Assembly: GCF_019649055.1 (NCBI RefSeq)
Contig: NW_026570466.1
Coordinates: 34,988 to 98,987, forward strand
Direction: 5' to 3'
Source: Paramacrobiotus metropolitanus
Taxonomy: Eukaryota > Tardigrada > Eutardigrada > Parachela > Macrobiotidae
DNA: 64,000 bases
Numbering within the stretch: the stretch's first letter is position 1; each line of letters opens with the position of its first letter. The translations under genes were made by a program, and so were the position numbers. Below are positions 1 through 10,384 of the stretch, in pieces. Under the pieces are notes generated by a model. That model had not been told where the DNA came from, ran no database searches, and worked only from the letters and a program-made list of their open reading frames with translations.

Positions 1-1
1 C

Positions 2-385
2 GCCGCCATCTGGAATGATGGCTACCGACGTTCTGTCATGCGGCTTTACAGGAAACTCGGGTTGTGCCCGCCAAAAGAATATTGCATGTATGCAAAGAAG
101 CGGGACGAGCTTCGGATGGAAAAGAGACTTCAAGCCCGGATGCGCCCATGCAGGAAGCCCGTTGCTATTTTGACCGACATGCCACCCGCCCTCGACCTGG
201 ATGTCACCTGCCCTGACGTGCTAACCGTCCCAGATATCTCCCCAGACGTCCCGATGCCCCCGCCACTACAAATTCCCCAAACAGAGCTTCTCGTAGCACG
301 TAAGCGCAAAAATGCGCGAACGAAAGCTGTGAAACGGGCTAAGGTTGCAAACGATTATCTGTATGGAGCTTATGGATTTTATTAG
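2..385 (+). CDS. Partial ORF, basic protein of unknown function
   Basis: The frame is open from base 2 to a TAG at 383-385, so the 5' part lies outside the window. The first ATG is at 38. Seen: a start rich in charged and aromatic residues (IWNDGYRRSVMRLYRKLG), a run of basic and acidic residues (AKKRDELRMEKR), a proline-rich acidic middle (about residues 50-80 after the ATG), and a strongly basic stretch ARKRKNARTKAVKRAK that could be a nuclear localisation signal. Tyrosine-rich end. I do not recognise the family. It may be the last exon of a host gene or the 3' end of a transposon ORF. There is no obvious AATAAA in the 100 bp downstream. Confidence 0.4.
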   Translation, partial: AAIWNDGYRRSVMRLYRKLGLCPPKEYCMYAKKRDELRMEKRLQARMRPCRKPVAILTDMPPALDLDVTCPDVLTVPDISPDVPMPPPLQIPQTELLVARKRKNARTKAVKRAKVANDYLYGAYGFY

Positions 386-2627
386 ACAGCTTAGACCTGT
401 TATTTTGATTCGGTATTGGGTTTGAATTAAAAACGATTCAACAGAACGGAATTTTATTTTCGGCAGCAACCCGAACTTTCACAACAACCTAACTAAAAAC
501 CAAGTGAATTGTAATTTAGGGTTAAGCAGCAGCGATCTCCTTCAGAGTGATAGTCGCCTCTCCTTTCTAAAAAAAACAAAGCCTTTTTAGCCGTTCCACT
601 ACAAATCCGCTTCCTACGTTATTACACGCGGCATATGTACTGCGCCCCTATGTGTAGTGGTGTACTTTATGTAGGACTTTATTGATGTTATACCGCGACA
701 TAGCTCTGACCAGATAACAAATAACTACGGCCGATATTGCACAATCAAGAAGTAAAAAACCAAAAATAATACATAAAGATGTAAAAACAGACACATCTGC
801 ATATGTACTGTACATGTGTAAAATAATGTGGGTTTACTGAATTAAATGAACTTACGTCGCGCCCGGTAACGGTTCCGGGAAACATCTCCCGGATCGCTTT
901 CACAAGCCGTTCGGGGTAGACCACAGTTCCCGCCTGGATCACTTTCCGTTCCTATAGAAATATAAACGAAAAATATAGGAATATGCACACGTCATATACC
1001 GGAATATCAAGTGCATTATAATAATATTATATAACTTTACATTTTATAACTTCACTATAACTGCAATTTACACTAATTGTTTAAATTTTAACTATCAAGT
1101 AGTGTAAAGGCGCCCGCACTCCTTGTTACTTTATATATATAACTGCTTACCAGCAGGTATTCGTACATGGCCCGGTATATCATGTGCCGCTTCTTTTTGG
1201 GTCCAGCTTTCGTCTTCAAAGTTTTTTCATAAATGCGAACCAGCCATTCAGGCGCTGTCAGTCTGGAATACATAGTATAAGGTATTTATTTTTTATTTAT
1301 TTATTTAAAAAAGTTAAAAATCAATGAATCGATAAGGCGCTTACCCTTCCAACTCGAATACGTCCACCAGCTTATGCATTCTTGGTTGCAAAATCCACTA
1401 TCAGTTTGTAGAAGACGGCAGTGAAACCTTGCGCGGTTGAAATAATTATTTGTTCGTTTTAGATGTATTATGCAGCGAAATTCTAACTTTTTCGCCAAGT
1501 ATCAAGCAGCCTCTTTCAGTACGGTCTACAATGAAAACGATTACAATGACTGATATCTGGGTTATCAGTCTTATGAATACATGGCAGTGGTCAGCTTCCA
1601 TTGTCAGCGGTCGGTCTGGTCCGGTCTGGACACATCGGGCTGGAAAGCGCACACACTGGACACCTCGAACAGGCTACTCAGTAGACAAAGAGCAACTCGC
1701 TTAATGCGCTGCTATTTAGTTTGGCCAACGCGATCAAGTATCGAAAGACAGGCACGCACTTTACATGCTTCTTCTGAAAAGTGCAGTTTTTTCGCCTTTC
1801 TCGTTATACTCCTCTCACATTACGTAAACAATCAATAAACGCTATACATCGTTTTGTAGCCAATTCTTTCCTCTAAAAACGTAAGAGATTGGTTTCTGGC
1901 GACCTGTTTCTGGATTTTGTAAAAGTGTGTTGTTACATCGGTGAAGTGACGAAATTGATGTCGCTGATCACTATAAAATTCATTTTAAAATCATCTGTGT
2001 GTGCTCGCCGAAATCCGCTCTCTTACGTTTGTGGGTGACAGCACGCTACACCCGCTGAGGCCGTTTTTGGCATGATTAGGTACTGTTTGTAAAATGAGTA
2101 TATTAAAATGTGTGTTTTTCTACTTTTAAAATTTTAAAGTTTAAAATGCATAATTGTAAATTTTACTGTGTTGCATACAACAGAGTAAAAAATATGCTAC
2201 TTGATAGCACTTTTACTTATGGGGCAACTATCACTGTACAATTACCAGTTTAACTGAAAGTGAAGGACTTTTATGTAATTATTATAAATTAGTCCCCCTT
2301 AACCGCGATAGCGACGTCGGCTCCCCACTTGGCATCCGCAGTGTGGCCATCCAGGCGAGAGAATGAATGTCTGGCGAGCGCGGAGAGCTGCGTAGTAAAC
2401 TGGCATGTCGAGATCAATCCGCCGTTGAGTAATCGTTACAAAGGCACGGTTGTGGTGGTGACGGTAGCATACTGTGCGCATATATATACATCTTTCCAAC
2501 CAATATATTATTAAATGTCATCCTTCTAATGTTTCTGAACGTTGGGACCTTGCTCTGGCCGAGTTGCCTAGATCACCTTGACAGCTTCATTCCCATCAGT
2601 CCACAGGTCGATGTTAATAGCTCAGTG
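386..2627. other. No supported gene
   Basis: AT-rich sequence with only short shadow ORFs (85 codons or fewer) in several overlapping frames. No recognised domain, RNA gene or repeat seen. Around 2560-2660 the sequence leads into a perfect palindrome. Confidence 0.4.
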
Positions 2628-2657
2628 CAGCATATACGATCATGATCGTATATGCTG
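2628..2657. repeat. 30-bp perfect palindrome
   Basis: Arms of 15 bp with no spacer, centre GATCATGATC, outer bases CAGCATATAC. One of several unusually long perfect foldbacks in this window. Confidence 0.85.
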
Positions 2658-3130
2658 ATCAATGATCATGCCACCGTATTATGCCATATAAGAAACCATG
2701 TCATGTTTGTTGATTTTTTGGGTAGTGTTATTGAATCCGATGGGCTCAAGAGGGTTAGTAGCGGCTTCATTCACTGTCGCGACTCGCCTTTCACGACTGT
2801 AAACGAAGTGAAAATTGAATATATGCGCGCCCCCCTGCGAGAACAAAATATGTGTATTCCGATGGCCATTGAAGGAAGAAAATTTAAAGCGCATTCGTTT
2901 CGTTGCGGATGGATTGCGGGAACGCCTTCTGCAGCTGTTGATTACGGCTACAGAAAGTGTTTTCGGTATGTACAGTACTTCAGTTTACTGTTCACCTTAG
3001 TTCTGGAGAGACTTCATGTATTTATCGCTTGCTTTTTCAGCCAGCTAAAAATAATGTGTTCCCTGGGAAGGTCCAGTCAACGTCGAGTGATGAAAATGAT
3101 TTGCGAGCAGCGCCAGAATGTGCATTCGTT

Positions 3131-5097
3131 TCAATTCGTGGACGTTTCAATGAAGTAACCCGATCCACCGGCCTCTTTATGATAAGCTCTCACGACATAA
3201 CAGGCTACGTCGACAAACTGAACGCTTGCCGTTTGCCCTTTGGAGTCAGAGTTCTTCGCTATATCCGCATCTCTTCCAAACAGGGGAAGTGCCGGCTTGT
3301 TAATTTCTAACCGGGCCGTGCAGTAGGTGGCCGAATCCACATAATGAACAGGGAACGGGGTACCACGATATGTCGAAAGCTCGACATGTATTTCCGTACC
3401 CTCGTACAACTGATACTCGCGAGCAACCAGCTTTGTGTACGTTTGAGTCACCTTTGAGGTATCCAGTGGGACGCGTGCCTCATAAAATGCTTCAAAAGCT
3501 ACTAATAATTCACAGTTCACAATTGTAAGAATTTCGCACAGCATACTGCGGGTTAAATTTTTTTTTGCTGCAAGAATTTTACAACTGGAAATAACTACAC
3601 ATTTGCCTTTATGGCCATTAAAAGCCAAAAAACTATACATGTTGCTGCACTTGAACACAAATCTGTACTAGCAAAATCAGCAAATTCTTATTTCGAAGCA
3701 CATTGCACGCACTCCGGAGAGAACTCTGAATTTAAATAATTGCAACGGATCAAATGTATCATTCCGAAGAATCAACTCCTCCATTTCATCCAGGTCCGCT
3801 CTGCGAAACGGATAGCACAAGTAGCCCGTAAACTAGAAAAATCGGAATAATTCAATGCACCTGGCTGAAGCTTCGGCGATTTCGGCTGTTAAGACACCGT
3901 CCAAAAATTCATCCGACGTATCGCCCAGGAGAACCGGGCCAACTGCGTTTGCGGACCGAATGAGTACGAATAAGTTCTCATTTCCAGCAGCCTGCATTAT
4001 TATAAAGGTGTCACTTTGTGATTCCACATAAGTGAGAATTTCACACAGTAACGTGAGAATTTTTCAGCGAAAACGTTTCACAGTGCAGCGTTGCAAAACA
4101 TTTAAATATTACGGTTAAATTATTTTTTACATCAGAAATCACACTCAAAGATTAGCAGAATGTTTACCAGTTATCCGTAGGATAGAGGTTCTTACTGCTG
4201 TACGATTAGCACTGTCTGGATATTCGAAAAGCCTTTCCTCATATCTGTCGCATTATTATAATCTTCTGTGGTAGGACGGATATCTGCGTTCATATCTCCT
4301 CCATCGTTTATTGCCCAGTGGTGAACTCGGCTCCCGTCAACTTTATTGCGATGTGAATTGTTCATAGTTATAGGAATATTCCAAAACCGCCGTGTTGCAT
4401 CCGTCAAATATCGTTCCAGCGTTTTCAGAGTAAATCACGCACAATTAGTTTTTCCGTCAGCTGTGGCGGATCAGCAGCGTTTAAGTTCACTGCAATACAG
4501 AAAATACTAACTGCAACAAGCAAGCCAAATTGGAAATGTACGTTTCGCGTTTCAATATTGGGAAAGAAAATTCAGATGCTGCTTCTCCACGGGCAGCGTT
4601 GGAATGTACTTCATAACGTTGAAGGCTAATGGGCAAGGCTCTTTTCGGTCCAAATTCGAGAATAAAATTTTCCGTTTCGAGAGTGCGCGTTTAACAAATC
4701 TACTAGAACCCGGAACAGCTGATCTAGATAACGACCTTTCTTGCCGTCACTGGCTATTCGTAGCTCCTGTTGAGCTTAAAATTTGGGAAAAATATTCAGT
4801 CGCTCAGAATTTGCTCGTTCTTTCAACAGATCGTTCATCAGTGGTAAAAACATTTTGGTTCACGGACTGGGTTAGCGGCGTATCCAAATAAATTGTGTCC
4901 CGTTCGACAATTAGCCACGGCTTTTCATTGTTGCTCTGTAGCCGGAATGCTAAAACGGTGTTTAACGTCAGTCTACAGACTTCTTTGTCGTCAAGCTGTT
5001 TCAATCGCATGAATCCACCGGGTACAGTTCTTGTTCGGGATCTGTCAGGCAGTATCCTAGGATGACTTTTTGTCGGAAGATTTCTCAACACTTGAAC
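3131..5097 (-). CDS. Candidate spliced gene, unknown function (several coding-like exons)
   Basis: Several minus-strand stretches read like real protein rather than chance frames. (1) 5097-4804 follows the acceptor-like TTATCCGTACAG and starts V-Q-V-L-R-N-L-P. (2) About 4790-4625 contains RYLDQLFRVLVDLLNAHSR. (3) 4407-4192. (4) 4027-3715 is one frame interrupted by a single TAG at 3833-3835; downstream it reads FTGYLCYPFRRADLDEMEEL. (5) About 3508-3131 contains EIHVELSTYRGTPFPVHYVD and ends with TGA. Exons are separated by GT/AG-like signals, but I cannot fix all junctions. I recognise no domain. It could be a decayed host gene or a viral-type structural gene. The in-frame TAG suggests it is broken, or that a very short intron spans it. 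Exons at 6-7 kb on the same strand could belong to it. Confidence 0.35.
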
Positions 5098-5637
5098 CTG
5101 TACGGATAATATGTATTAAAATCCCAATGCACATATTGTATAATGCAAGCGTGAGAATTTTTACTGCTGAAGGTTTACGCGGCTGAGAATTTCTCACATA
5201 ATGCCGTGAGATTTTAGAGCTTAAAACTGTAAAAATTGTTTACAGCTTTAAAACTTTAAGACAGCTATGCACTCTCTTGTGTAGCTACCTAAATGCATAA
5301 AATACTAATGCTTGCGCATATTGAGTAAATGTAGGTCGTTCTAGCTAAATTGAATCCGAAGTTTCTCACACTAAGAGCAATCTCAAGCTTACTTAGCGCA
5401 GAGCTAACTTAAGGCAAACGTATGATCTGTTTAGTTTCAGAATGCGAGATACTAGTAGTCTTGCGAAGCTGTTTCAGAAAATTGTTTAAGATTCTAGGAG
5501 AATTTGTCATACAAAGTGACCAGCTTTATGCAAGGTCTGCGAAATCAATCACCTGGATCAAGTACTGATGAAGAATAATTCAGTTCAATCAGTTAAAAAT
5601 TGAAGATATACGATTTCTTTGATATTTATTTTGACCG

Positions 5638-6322
5638 TTGTTTCGGTCAAAATTGTTGTTTTCAGGCCGTAAATCGACATCGAATGCCAGTTTGTGCGTT
5701 TTATATTCCTCCATCATGTTAATATACTCCTCCTCCACTAGTTACATATTATCGTTTCATCATCTCCTTTCAACACTTGCAGACATTCCTCTGAAGTCAG
5801 AGGAGCTTTGGGCAAAAACACTGGCTCACCATCATCCTGAGCTGATTCGAAATCGGCTTTCTTCGGACACGGTCCTCTTCTCGTACCCGGAATTCCATGC
5901 ATGTGTATACGGAAGATACCTTTTCCGCCAGGTTTTCTCTACAATCGCAGAAACACGTGAACCGATAATCAACATGACCCTTCCAGTTTTTCAGAATATT
6001 CTTATCAGCCTTTTTGACATCCTTCGCGTGTGGGTCCGCAAATACTAAAAAACAAATCCAACAATCCAGTTCTTTTGCTTCATTAAATTTACAAATTTAT
6101 CACAACTTAAATATTTACCAATATTCTTGAATTAACAATATTCCAGAATTTCGGCATTTTTTCCGTAGTTGCATAATCACTGATATGAACCGCTATATTA
6201 TTCCAGGACATCATTATCATATCATTGATTATCCAGCCCGTCAAACTGACATAACCTTTTTCCAGAAAAGGGAATTTTCTCAGATACAGCGCCAACACTT
6301 CGTTGTATTTATACTCCTTCAC
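5638..6322 (-). CDS. Possible exons upstream of the 3.1-5.1 kb gene, unknown function
   Basis: Minus-strand frame 6322-6107 (71 codons; LYLRKFPFLEKGYVSLTGWI) is coding-like but has no clear start. Further left, 6050-5700 holds shorter minus-strand frames such as FADPHAKDVKKADKNILKNW. No family recognised. About 250 bp of this segment recurs at 12.4 kb, so part of it may be a dispersed repeat rather than host exon. Confidence 0.2.
6037..6287 (+). repeat. Dispersed repeat, copy 1
   Basis: About 250 bp from GCAAATACTAAAAAACAAAT to CTCAGATAC, nearly identical to 12406-12655; I count only a handful of differences. Same orientation. Both ends are abrupt: the flanks are unrelated. No terminal inverted repeats or poly-A tail are evident. 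Confidence 0.8.
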
Positions 6323-6847
6323 CAGTTAGATTTAGTCCTTGTTCACCGATAAAATTGGTTTATTCACCTTGCGTCAGCGCAAGAAAGAAATGTGCTAGCG
6401 ATAACTCCCAGACGACAATTGCGCCATAAATGAATTCTACTACGAGATTTAAATCTTTACCTTCCTATGGTATAGAGCGGGAAAAAACGGAAAAAAACGC
6501 GCCTTCCTTTGGCGGAAAAAAACGCGCGTTCAAAATTCAAACAAAGCCACAAAAATCAAGGATTACCGGTTCCAACTTATAGGTTCTCGGTTTCTTCTTC
6601 TGCACATATTTTACTCGATGGTTGACCCTGATTAATCCCATCTTCATATCGGTAGAAACTGCATTGTTTAACAAAGCGTCGAGCGTTTAACGATCGGAGT
6701 ATCGAGGGCGCGTGATCAGCGTGGGCGATAAGTGAACCACAACATGAAACGAAGTGCAGCCATCAACAGATGAAGGACCCTTTTCACACGCCTCAGACAC
6801 TTGTCGTTCACATCGGTTGCACCGGTGTTCTCCGTTGTAACTAAATT

Positions 6848-7300
6848 TCACATTGAGATTGATTTAACATTCGGTAGGCTCACTTCTTTCATTATGGCAC
6901 CTATTCCACAATTTTTGCACTCGAGAACTTCTTTTGCAGATCCCGCCAGTTCGAGCTCCTTCAGTCGGGCTGTCATAGTTTGATGAAGCTCGCCGTCCCT
7001 TTGATTGCGATACGTCACTGCAAATGGGTACTGAAGCGGCAACGAATCATCATCGGGATTAACTTTTGGAGGGAATGAGCATGTTACTATGAACAGTGAA
7101 GGGGTCTCGATCTTCCCTAAGTGGAAGCTGCACTTTAAGGTGTTCTCCATTAAGGTAACCGCCTGTACTGCGACTAACCATGACGAAATCCAAGGAAATT
7201 TCCTTGGATTTCTTGGTTTATTTTTCACGCACGTTGGCGAGATCCTGACTTCGTGATTTGGAGGACCATACCTTTGCAACGTTTTCCCTGCCGGAATCAT
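6848..7300 (-). CDS. ORF of unknown function, 150 codons
   Basis: Open minus-strand frame. The half nearer the stop reads like protein: PPKVNPDDDSLPLQYPFAVT, then a charged helix-like LHQTMTARLKELELAGSAKE, then CKNCG (a CxxC). The upstream half contains a 28-bp palindrome (7185-7212) which, if a later rearrangement, would be non-native here. Could be an exon of the minus-strand gene to its left, or a relic. Confidence 0.3.
   Translation of the reverse strand: MIPAGKTLQRYGPPNHEVRISPTCVKNKPRNPRKFPWISSWLVAVQAVTLMENTLKCSFHLGKIETPSLFIVTCSFPPKVNPDDDSLPLQYPFAVTYRNQRDGELHQTMTARLKELELAGSAKEVLECKNCGIGAIMKEVSLPNVKSISM
7185..7212. repeat. 28-bp perfect palindrome
   Basis: GAAATCCAAGGAAA followed directly by its exact reverse complement, no spacer. 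Confidence 0.85.
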
Positions 7301-7446
7301 TCGCTACACTAACACCCTTCTGCACAGTTTCCAAAGCTTTAACAGATCAAATGTGCAACGCGACTAAGTGCTGAATCCCGTAAAAATTCCAGCGGCAAGC
7401 ATCAGGGGCCCTTTATTCTGAAGCCGACGAACTTATGAACAAGAGT

Positions 7447-7941
7447 TCGGGCTTCACGGTGTAGTCTTTACTGAATAATCGTGTATAATCTTTCAGGTTG
7501 ATTTATCAATCATGGAGCGCGGATGCTGTAGTGCCGAAGTTCAGTTCCACTTAGCCCAATCCGCCACCTACCACAAACCCAACTTCGTTATACAGATTAA
7601 AAAAGAAAAGTACGTTGGTTGCATAACCGTTGACATTGTGGCTCAACAACAACGACTAATCACCAAAACGACACCGTTTTGCGTCATACGATCAAGACTT
7701 CGGGCTTTACGGTGTAGTATTTACTGAATAATCGTGTATAATCTTTTAGGTTGATTTATCCATCATGGAGCGCGGATGCAGTAGTGTCGAAATTCAGTTC
7801 CACTTAGCCCAATCCGCCACCTACCACAAACCCAACTTCGTTATACAGATTAAAAAAGAAAAGTACGTTGGTTGCATAACCGTTGACATTGTGGCTCAAC
7901 AAAAACGACTAATCAACAAAACGGCACCGTTTTGCGTCATA
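7447..7941 (+). repeat. Tandem duplication of a 250-bp unit carrying an ATG-initiated ORF
   Basis: 7447-7688 and 7699-7941 are about 95% identical direct copies (start TTCGGGCTT(C/T)ACGGTGTAG, end TTTTGCGTCATA). Each includes a pyrimidine-rich acceptor-like CTTT(C/T)AGG just before the ATG. Confidence 0.9.
7512..7727 (+). CDS. Duplicated small ORF, copy 1 (truncated), unknown function
   Basis: ATG at 7512, first codons MERGC. The first 58 residues match copy 2 except for a few, mostly non-synonymous, changes. After the duplicated part it runs 12 further codons into the next repeat and stops, so this is the truncated partner. The acceptor-like CTTTCAG upstream suggests an internal or 5' exon. 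No domain recognised. Confidence 0.35.
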   Translation: MERGCCSAEVQFHLAQSATYHKPNFVIQIKKEKYVGCITVDIVAQQQRLITKTTPFCVIRSRLRALRCSIY

Positions 7942-8070
7942 GTTCGTTTATATTCGTTTCAGCCGCCAAACACCACAAACATACTTCCGATTCACGGGTT
8001 CTCCGACGTTGGCTTATCCACACAAAACCTTATTTGCCTAGGTCCTTTAGAAGCAATCTTTTTCATATAA
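7765..8070 (+). CDS. Duplicated small ORF, copy 2 (longer), unknown function
   Basis: ATG at 7765 (MERGCSS). It keeps the shared N-terminal 58 residues, then continues through VRLYSFQPPNTTNILPIHG to TAA at 8068-8070; 101 codons. The longer end suggests this is the parental copy. It lies just upstream of the polymerase/packaging-ATPase-like relic on the same strand, so it could be another gene of that element, but nothing in the protein proves this. Confidence 0.4.
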   Translation: MERGCSSVEIQFHLAQSATYHKPNFVIQIKKEKYVGCITVDIVAQQKRLINKTAPFCVIVRLYSFQPPNTTNILPIHGFSDVGLSTQNLICLGPLEAIFFI

Positions 8071-8188
8071 ACTTAATATATCTGGAACAACATGGTTACT
8101 TGTAACACTCTTAATAGAAAAAATGAACATCTAGCACCCAAACAATTTCGAGCACACGAGGGCTTTTTCGTACCTGTTTAGAACATTT

Positions 8189-8811
8189 ATGTTATGCATT
8201 AAATCTCCGTACAAGACGGAAATGTACTTTTATCGTTATTGGTTTCTTGGGCTTGGCTTTCGAAGCTGCCAGAGAGGACACATCTGCATTCCGTTTTGCC
8301 CGTTTTTTTTTTTCACTTGTTACTGTTGCCAGCTGCCCGCTAAAGTTTGCTGGGTTTGTGATGAACCCGGCTCCTGCAGCGTGCGCAATAAATCCAGGTC
8401 AACTTTGTATTCCCGGAAGTCACTTATACAACGACTTACTGCATAATGGAATAGATAGAACTTTGCCAGGAATGTCGTGGATGTCCAGTTATGACAGCAA
8501 CAGGAGAGATCGCGATTTCGCAAAGCAAGCGAGAGGCAATATCTAACCAGATAACCTACGTGTGGAATGCGCAGGAAACTCCTGATGACCAGAAATGTAG
8601 CAGAAGAAAATATTCCTCAGTCGGAGTCCTAAGAAATGATGAGAAATTCGACTGCGAGATGACCTCAGACAAATTTTGCTTTTACCTTGGGAACCTATCC
8701 ACCGTATGCGGACTTCCCAAAGCCAAAGCCTATAATGTTAATGGAAATCCTAACTTGAAAATTGTTCTCGGAGATATTGTTCAACCGACTGACCGATATT
8801 CAACCGACTGA
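8189..8811 (+). pseudogene. Broken coding-like stretch, unknown
   Basis: Plus-strand frames 8247-8546 and 8491-8811 read partly like protein (e.g. YLGNLSTVCGLPKAKAY, GNPNLKIVLGD) but change frame around 8500. A short direct repeat of TTCAACCGACTGACC and CAACCGATATT lies at 8778-8830 and marks the junction to the next piece. Possibly part of the same decayed element as 8826-9427. No family assigned. Confidence 0.25.
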
Positions 8812-8825
8812 CCTGTTCAACCGAT

Positions 8826-8945
8826 ATTGCATTAGAAGGTCCAGGTTGGCAAAGCTTGCCCATTGGTGACTGTTTGGGGCAATTTAAATCTGAAATTCGC
8901 GATGATAAAATCACTGTTTTTATTTGCGGTGGGCCAAAAATGTAT
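8826..8945 (+). pseudogene. Family-B DNA polymerase fragment (protein-primed, Polinton/adintovirus type)
   Basis: The 40-residue reading has G-D-C-L-G, an acidic helix, then ITVFICGGPKMY. The order G-D-x-L-G ... I-x-x-F-x-x-G-G-P-K-x-Y is, to my knowledge, typical of protein-primed family-B polymerases (DNA_pol_B_2) of Polintons, adintoviruses and relatives. Only this C-terminal piece is seen; no catalytic DTDS or SLYP motif is nearby. It fuses in frame with a packaging-ATPase-like segment at the histidine run 8946-8954. This is a relic produced by deletion or rearrangement, not a working polymerase. Confidence 0.5.
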
Positions 8946-9427
8946 CATCATCATCTGAACCGGTCTGTCATAATAACGGTTCAAAATATTTTCTTTCGAA
9001 ATCCGATGATGCGCACGATTTCTTTAAATGCACATTATCTGGTTTTATGGAAGCAACCCCGCGATATGCTGCAGATAGAAATCTTAGGCCGCCAAATGTT
9101 TCCTCGAGCAACTAATTTCTTCATGGATGCATATAATGCAGCGACAAAAAAAAACTATGGCTATTTGCTTTAGATTTTAAAGCCTGCACGCCAGATATTC
9201 TTCGTGTTCGTGGTTCAGTGTTGCAAGAAGAGACTGATAAATACCAACGAGTTTATTCCATGCTGAAAACGGGGATGGATGAATACGCACTCGTTCCTAT
9301 TAAAGATATTCATTCCACCAAATCTAATTCACACACAAAAAAACATTTCGAAAAGAAAACATATTCGTCGGCGAAGAAAGTGAAGCGAAAGCGCAGACAT
9401 CAAGTAAACGAAAACACCTTGCGATAA
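8946..9427 (+). pseudogene. Packaging ATPase-like C-terminal region (FtsK/HerA, A32 type), frameshifted
   Basis: Reads HHHLNRSVIITVQNIFF, then RTISLNAHYLVLWKQPRD, then QIEILGRQMFP, then after a one-base frameshift near 9170 LDFKACTPDILRVRG. The succession HH-x-N-x-S ... QN-x-F ... R-x-I-S-L-N-A-x-Y ... PRD-x-x-Q-I ... MFP ... YLLLD ... TPD-x-R-R is the pattern I associate with the C-terminal half of the genome-packaging ATPase of Polintons/adintoviruses and other large DNA viruses. Walker A and B are missing. The tail is lysine/arginine-rich (KKVKRKRRH), ending TAA at 9425. A diverged homologue lies at 43463-43957. An integrated relic. Confidence 0.55.
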
Positions 9428-10105
9428 ATAAGGAAATATTCTGGGACGGCTTATTTACAGCTGTTTGTGAATTAGCTGATGAAAAAACGGCATTAGTTAT
9501 TTGAAAAATGAATTCGATAATTTTGAAACAAACTTGCTTAAAGCGGAAGAATAAGTTGATTACGCTTACTGTCAAAACGTTAGCTGCATTAATTTTTGAA
9601 TAATTCCTCTTAGGTTATCGCTCAAAAATCGTAATTCATATATTGTTCGAAAATTCATATAATTGTAAAATCAAAGTCGATTACATGTGAATGAATTTTT
9701 TGTAAACTTGGACTTGTAAATTTTTCTTGAAATCTGGACGCAATACAAAATTTTGATTTTAATGCTGCTGCAATTTTAACGAACAACTAAGCAAACGCGC
9801 ACCCTATAAAAAAGTTGATTATGTGTAAATTATATTTGATGTGAATAAAAAAATGTTACGCTGCAGCTTGTTTTTACTTTAAAAGTTTTGTTCTGCATTG
9901 AAATCATAAAAACATGATAAAACGTCAGTAAGTAAACACTTTTTTAACAGCACGCTGAGGAATACCGTAACTTAATTACGCATTTAATGACCGTATTTAT
10001 TTTTCGACTGATTCAGTGCCCTCGCAAGAGCTAACATTTGAATCTTCACATTCGTCTTCTTCTAAATCCGAATTCTTTTTCTTTTTCTTTAGTTGTGTTT
10101 TTCAG
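9428..10105. other. No supported gene; ends in an intron-like tract
   Basis: AT-rich, no open frame of note. The last 60 bp (CTTTTTCTTTTTCTTTAG and TTGTGTTTTTCAG) form a strong polypyrimidine tract plus AG, which reads as the 3' end of an intron before the exon at 10106. Confidence 0.4.
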
Positions 10106-10384
10106 CTGCTAACGGACTTTCGGATCATCGAGTATTTAAAAGTGCAACAAAATCCTACAAGTCTCCGCACTGCAAAATTATGGTGTCCGTGCTGCGCCAG
10201 CGATACCACCCATCAAAACGGAGCGCTGGATTTTACTTTGGCTGACGGTACGCACTGGGTTAGTAGCGTAGATTTCAAAAGTGCTTGTGACGTGGAATTT
10301 TATGAATGTTTACAGTGCGGTAGTTTAGATCAGATCGACGGAAGCGTAGTTGATGCCGTGGAAAAACACGTACTTCTTTCCTGA
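10106..10384 (+). CDS. Candidate 3' terminal exon with two CxxC pairs
   Basis: Starts directly after the acceptor-like GTGTTTTTCAG and is open to TGA at 10382-10384; about 92 codons. Reads LLTDFRIIEYLKVQQN, then a CPCC (CxxC) at about residue 30, ADGTHWVSSVDFKSACDVEF, then CLQC (CxxC), and an acidic end. Two CxxC pairs about 40 residues apart suggest a zinc ribbon or treble-clef fold; family not recognised. No upstream exon is identified; the frame's open part before 10106 is poly-phenylalanine from the pyrimidine tract and is not coding. Confidence 0.4.
   Translation: MLTDFRIIEYLKVQQNPTSLRTAKLWCPCCASDTTHQNGALDFTLADGTHWVSSVDFKSACDVEFYECLQCGSLDQIDGSVVDAVEKHVLLS

Noticed and set aside
2815-3127. 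Plus-strand exon candidate (ENLKRIRFVADGLRERLLQL) followed by a possible intron 2967-3041 with GTATGT and TTTTTCAG
   Set aside because: The splice signals look good, but joining the coding-like frame across them gives a stop at once, and the other frames do not read like protein. Not enough to list as a gene.
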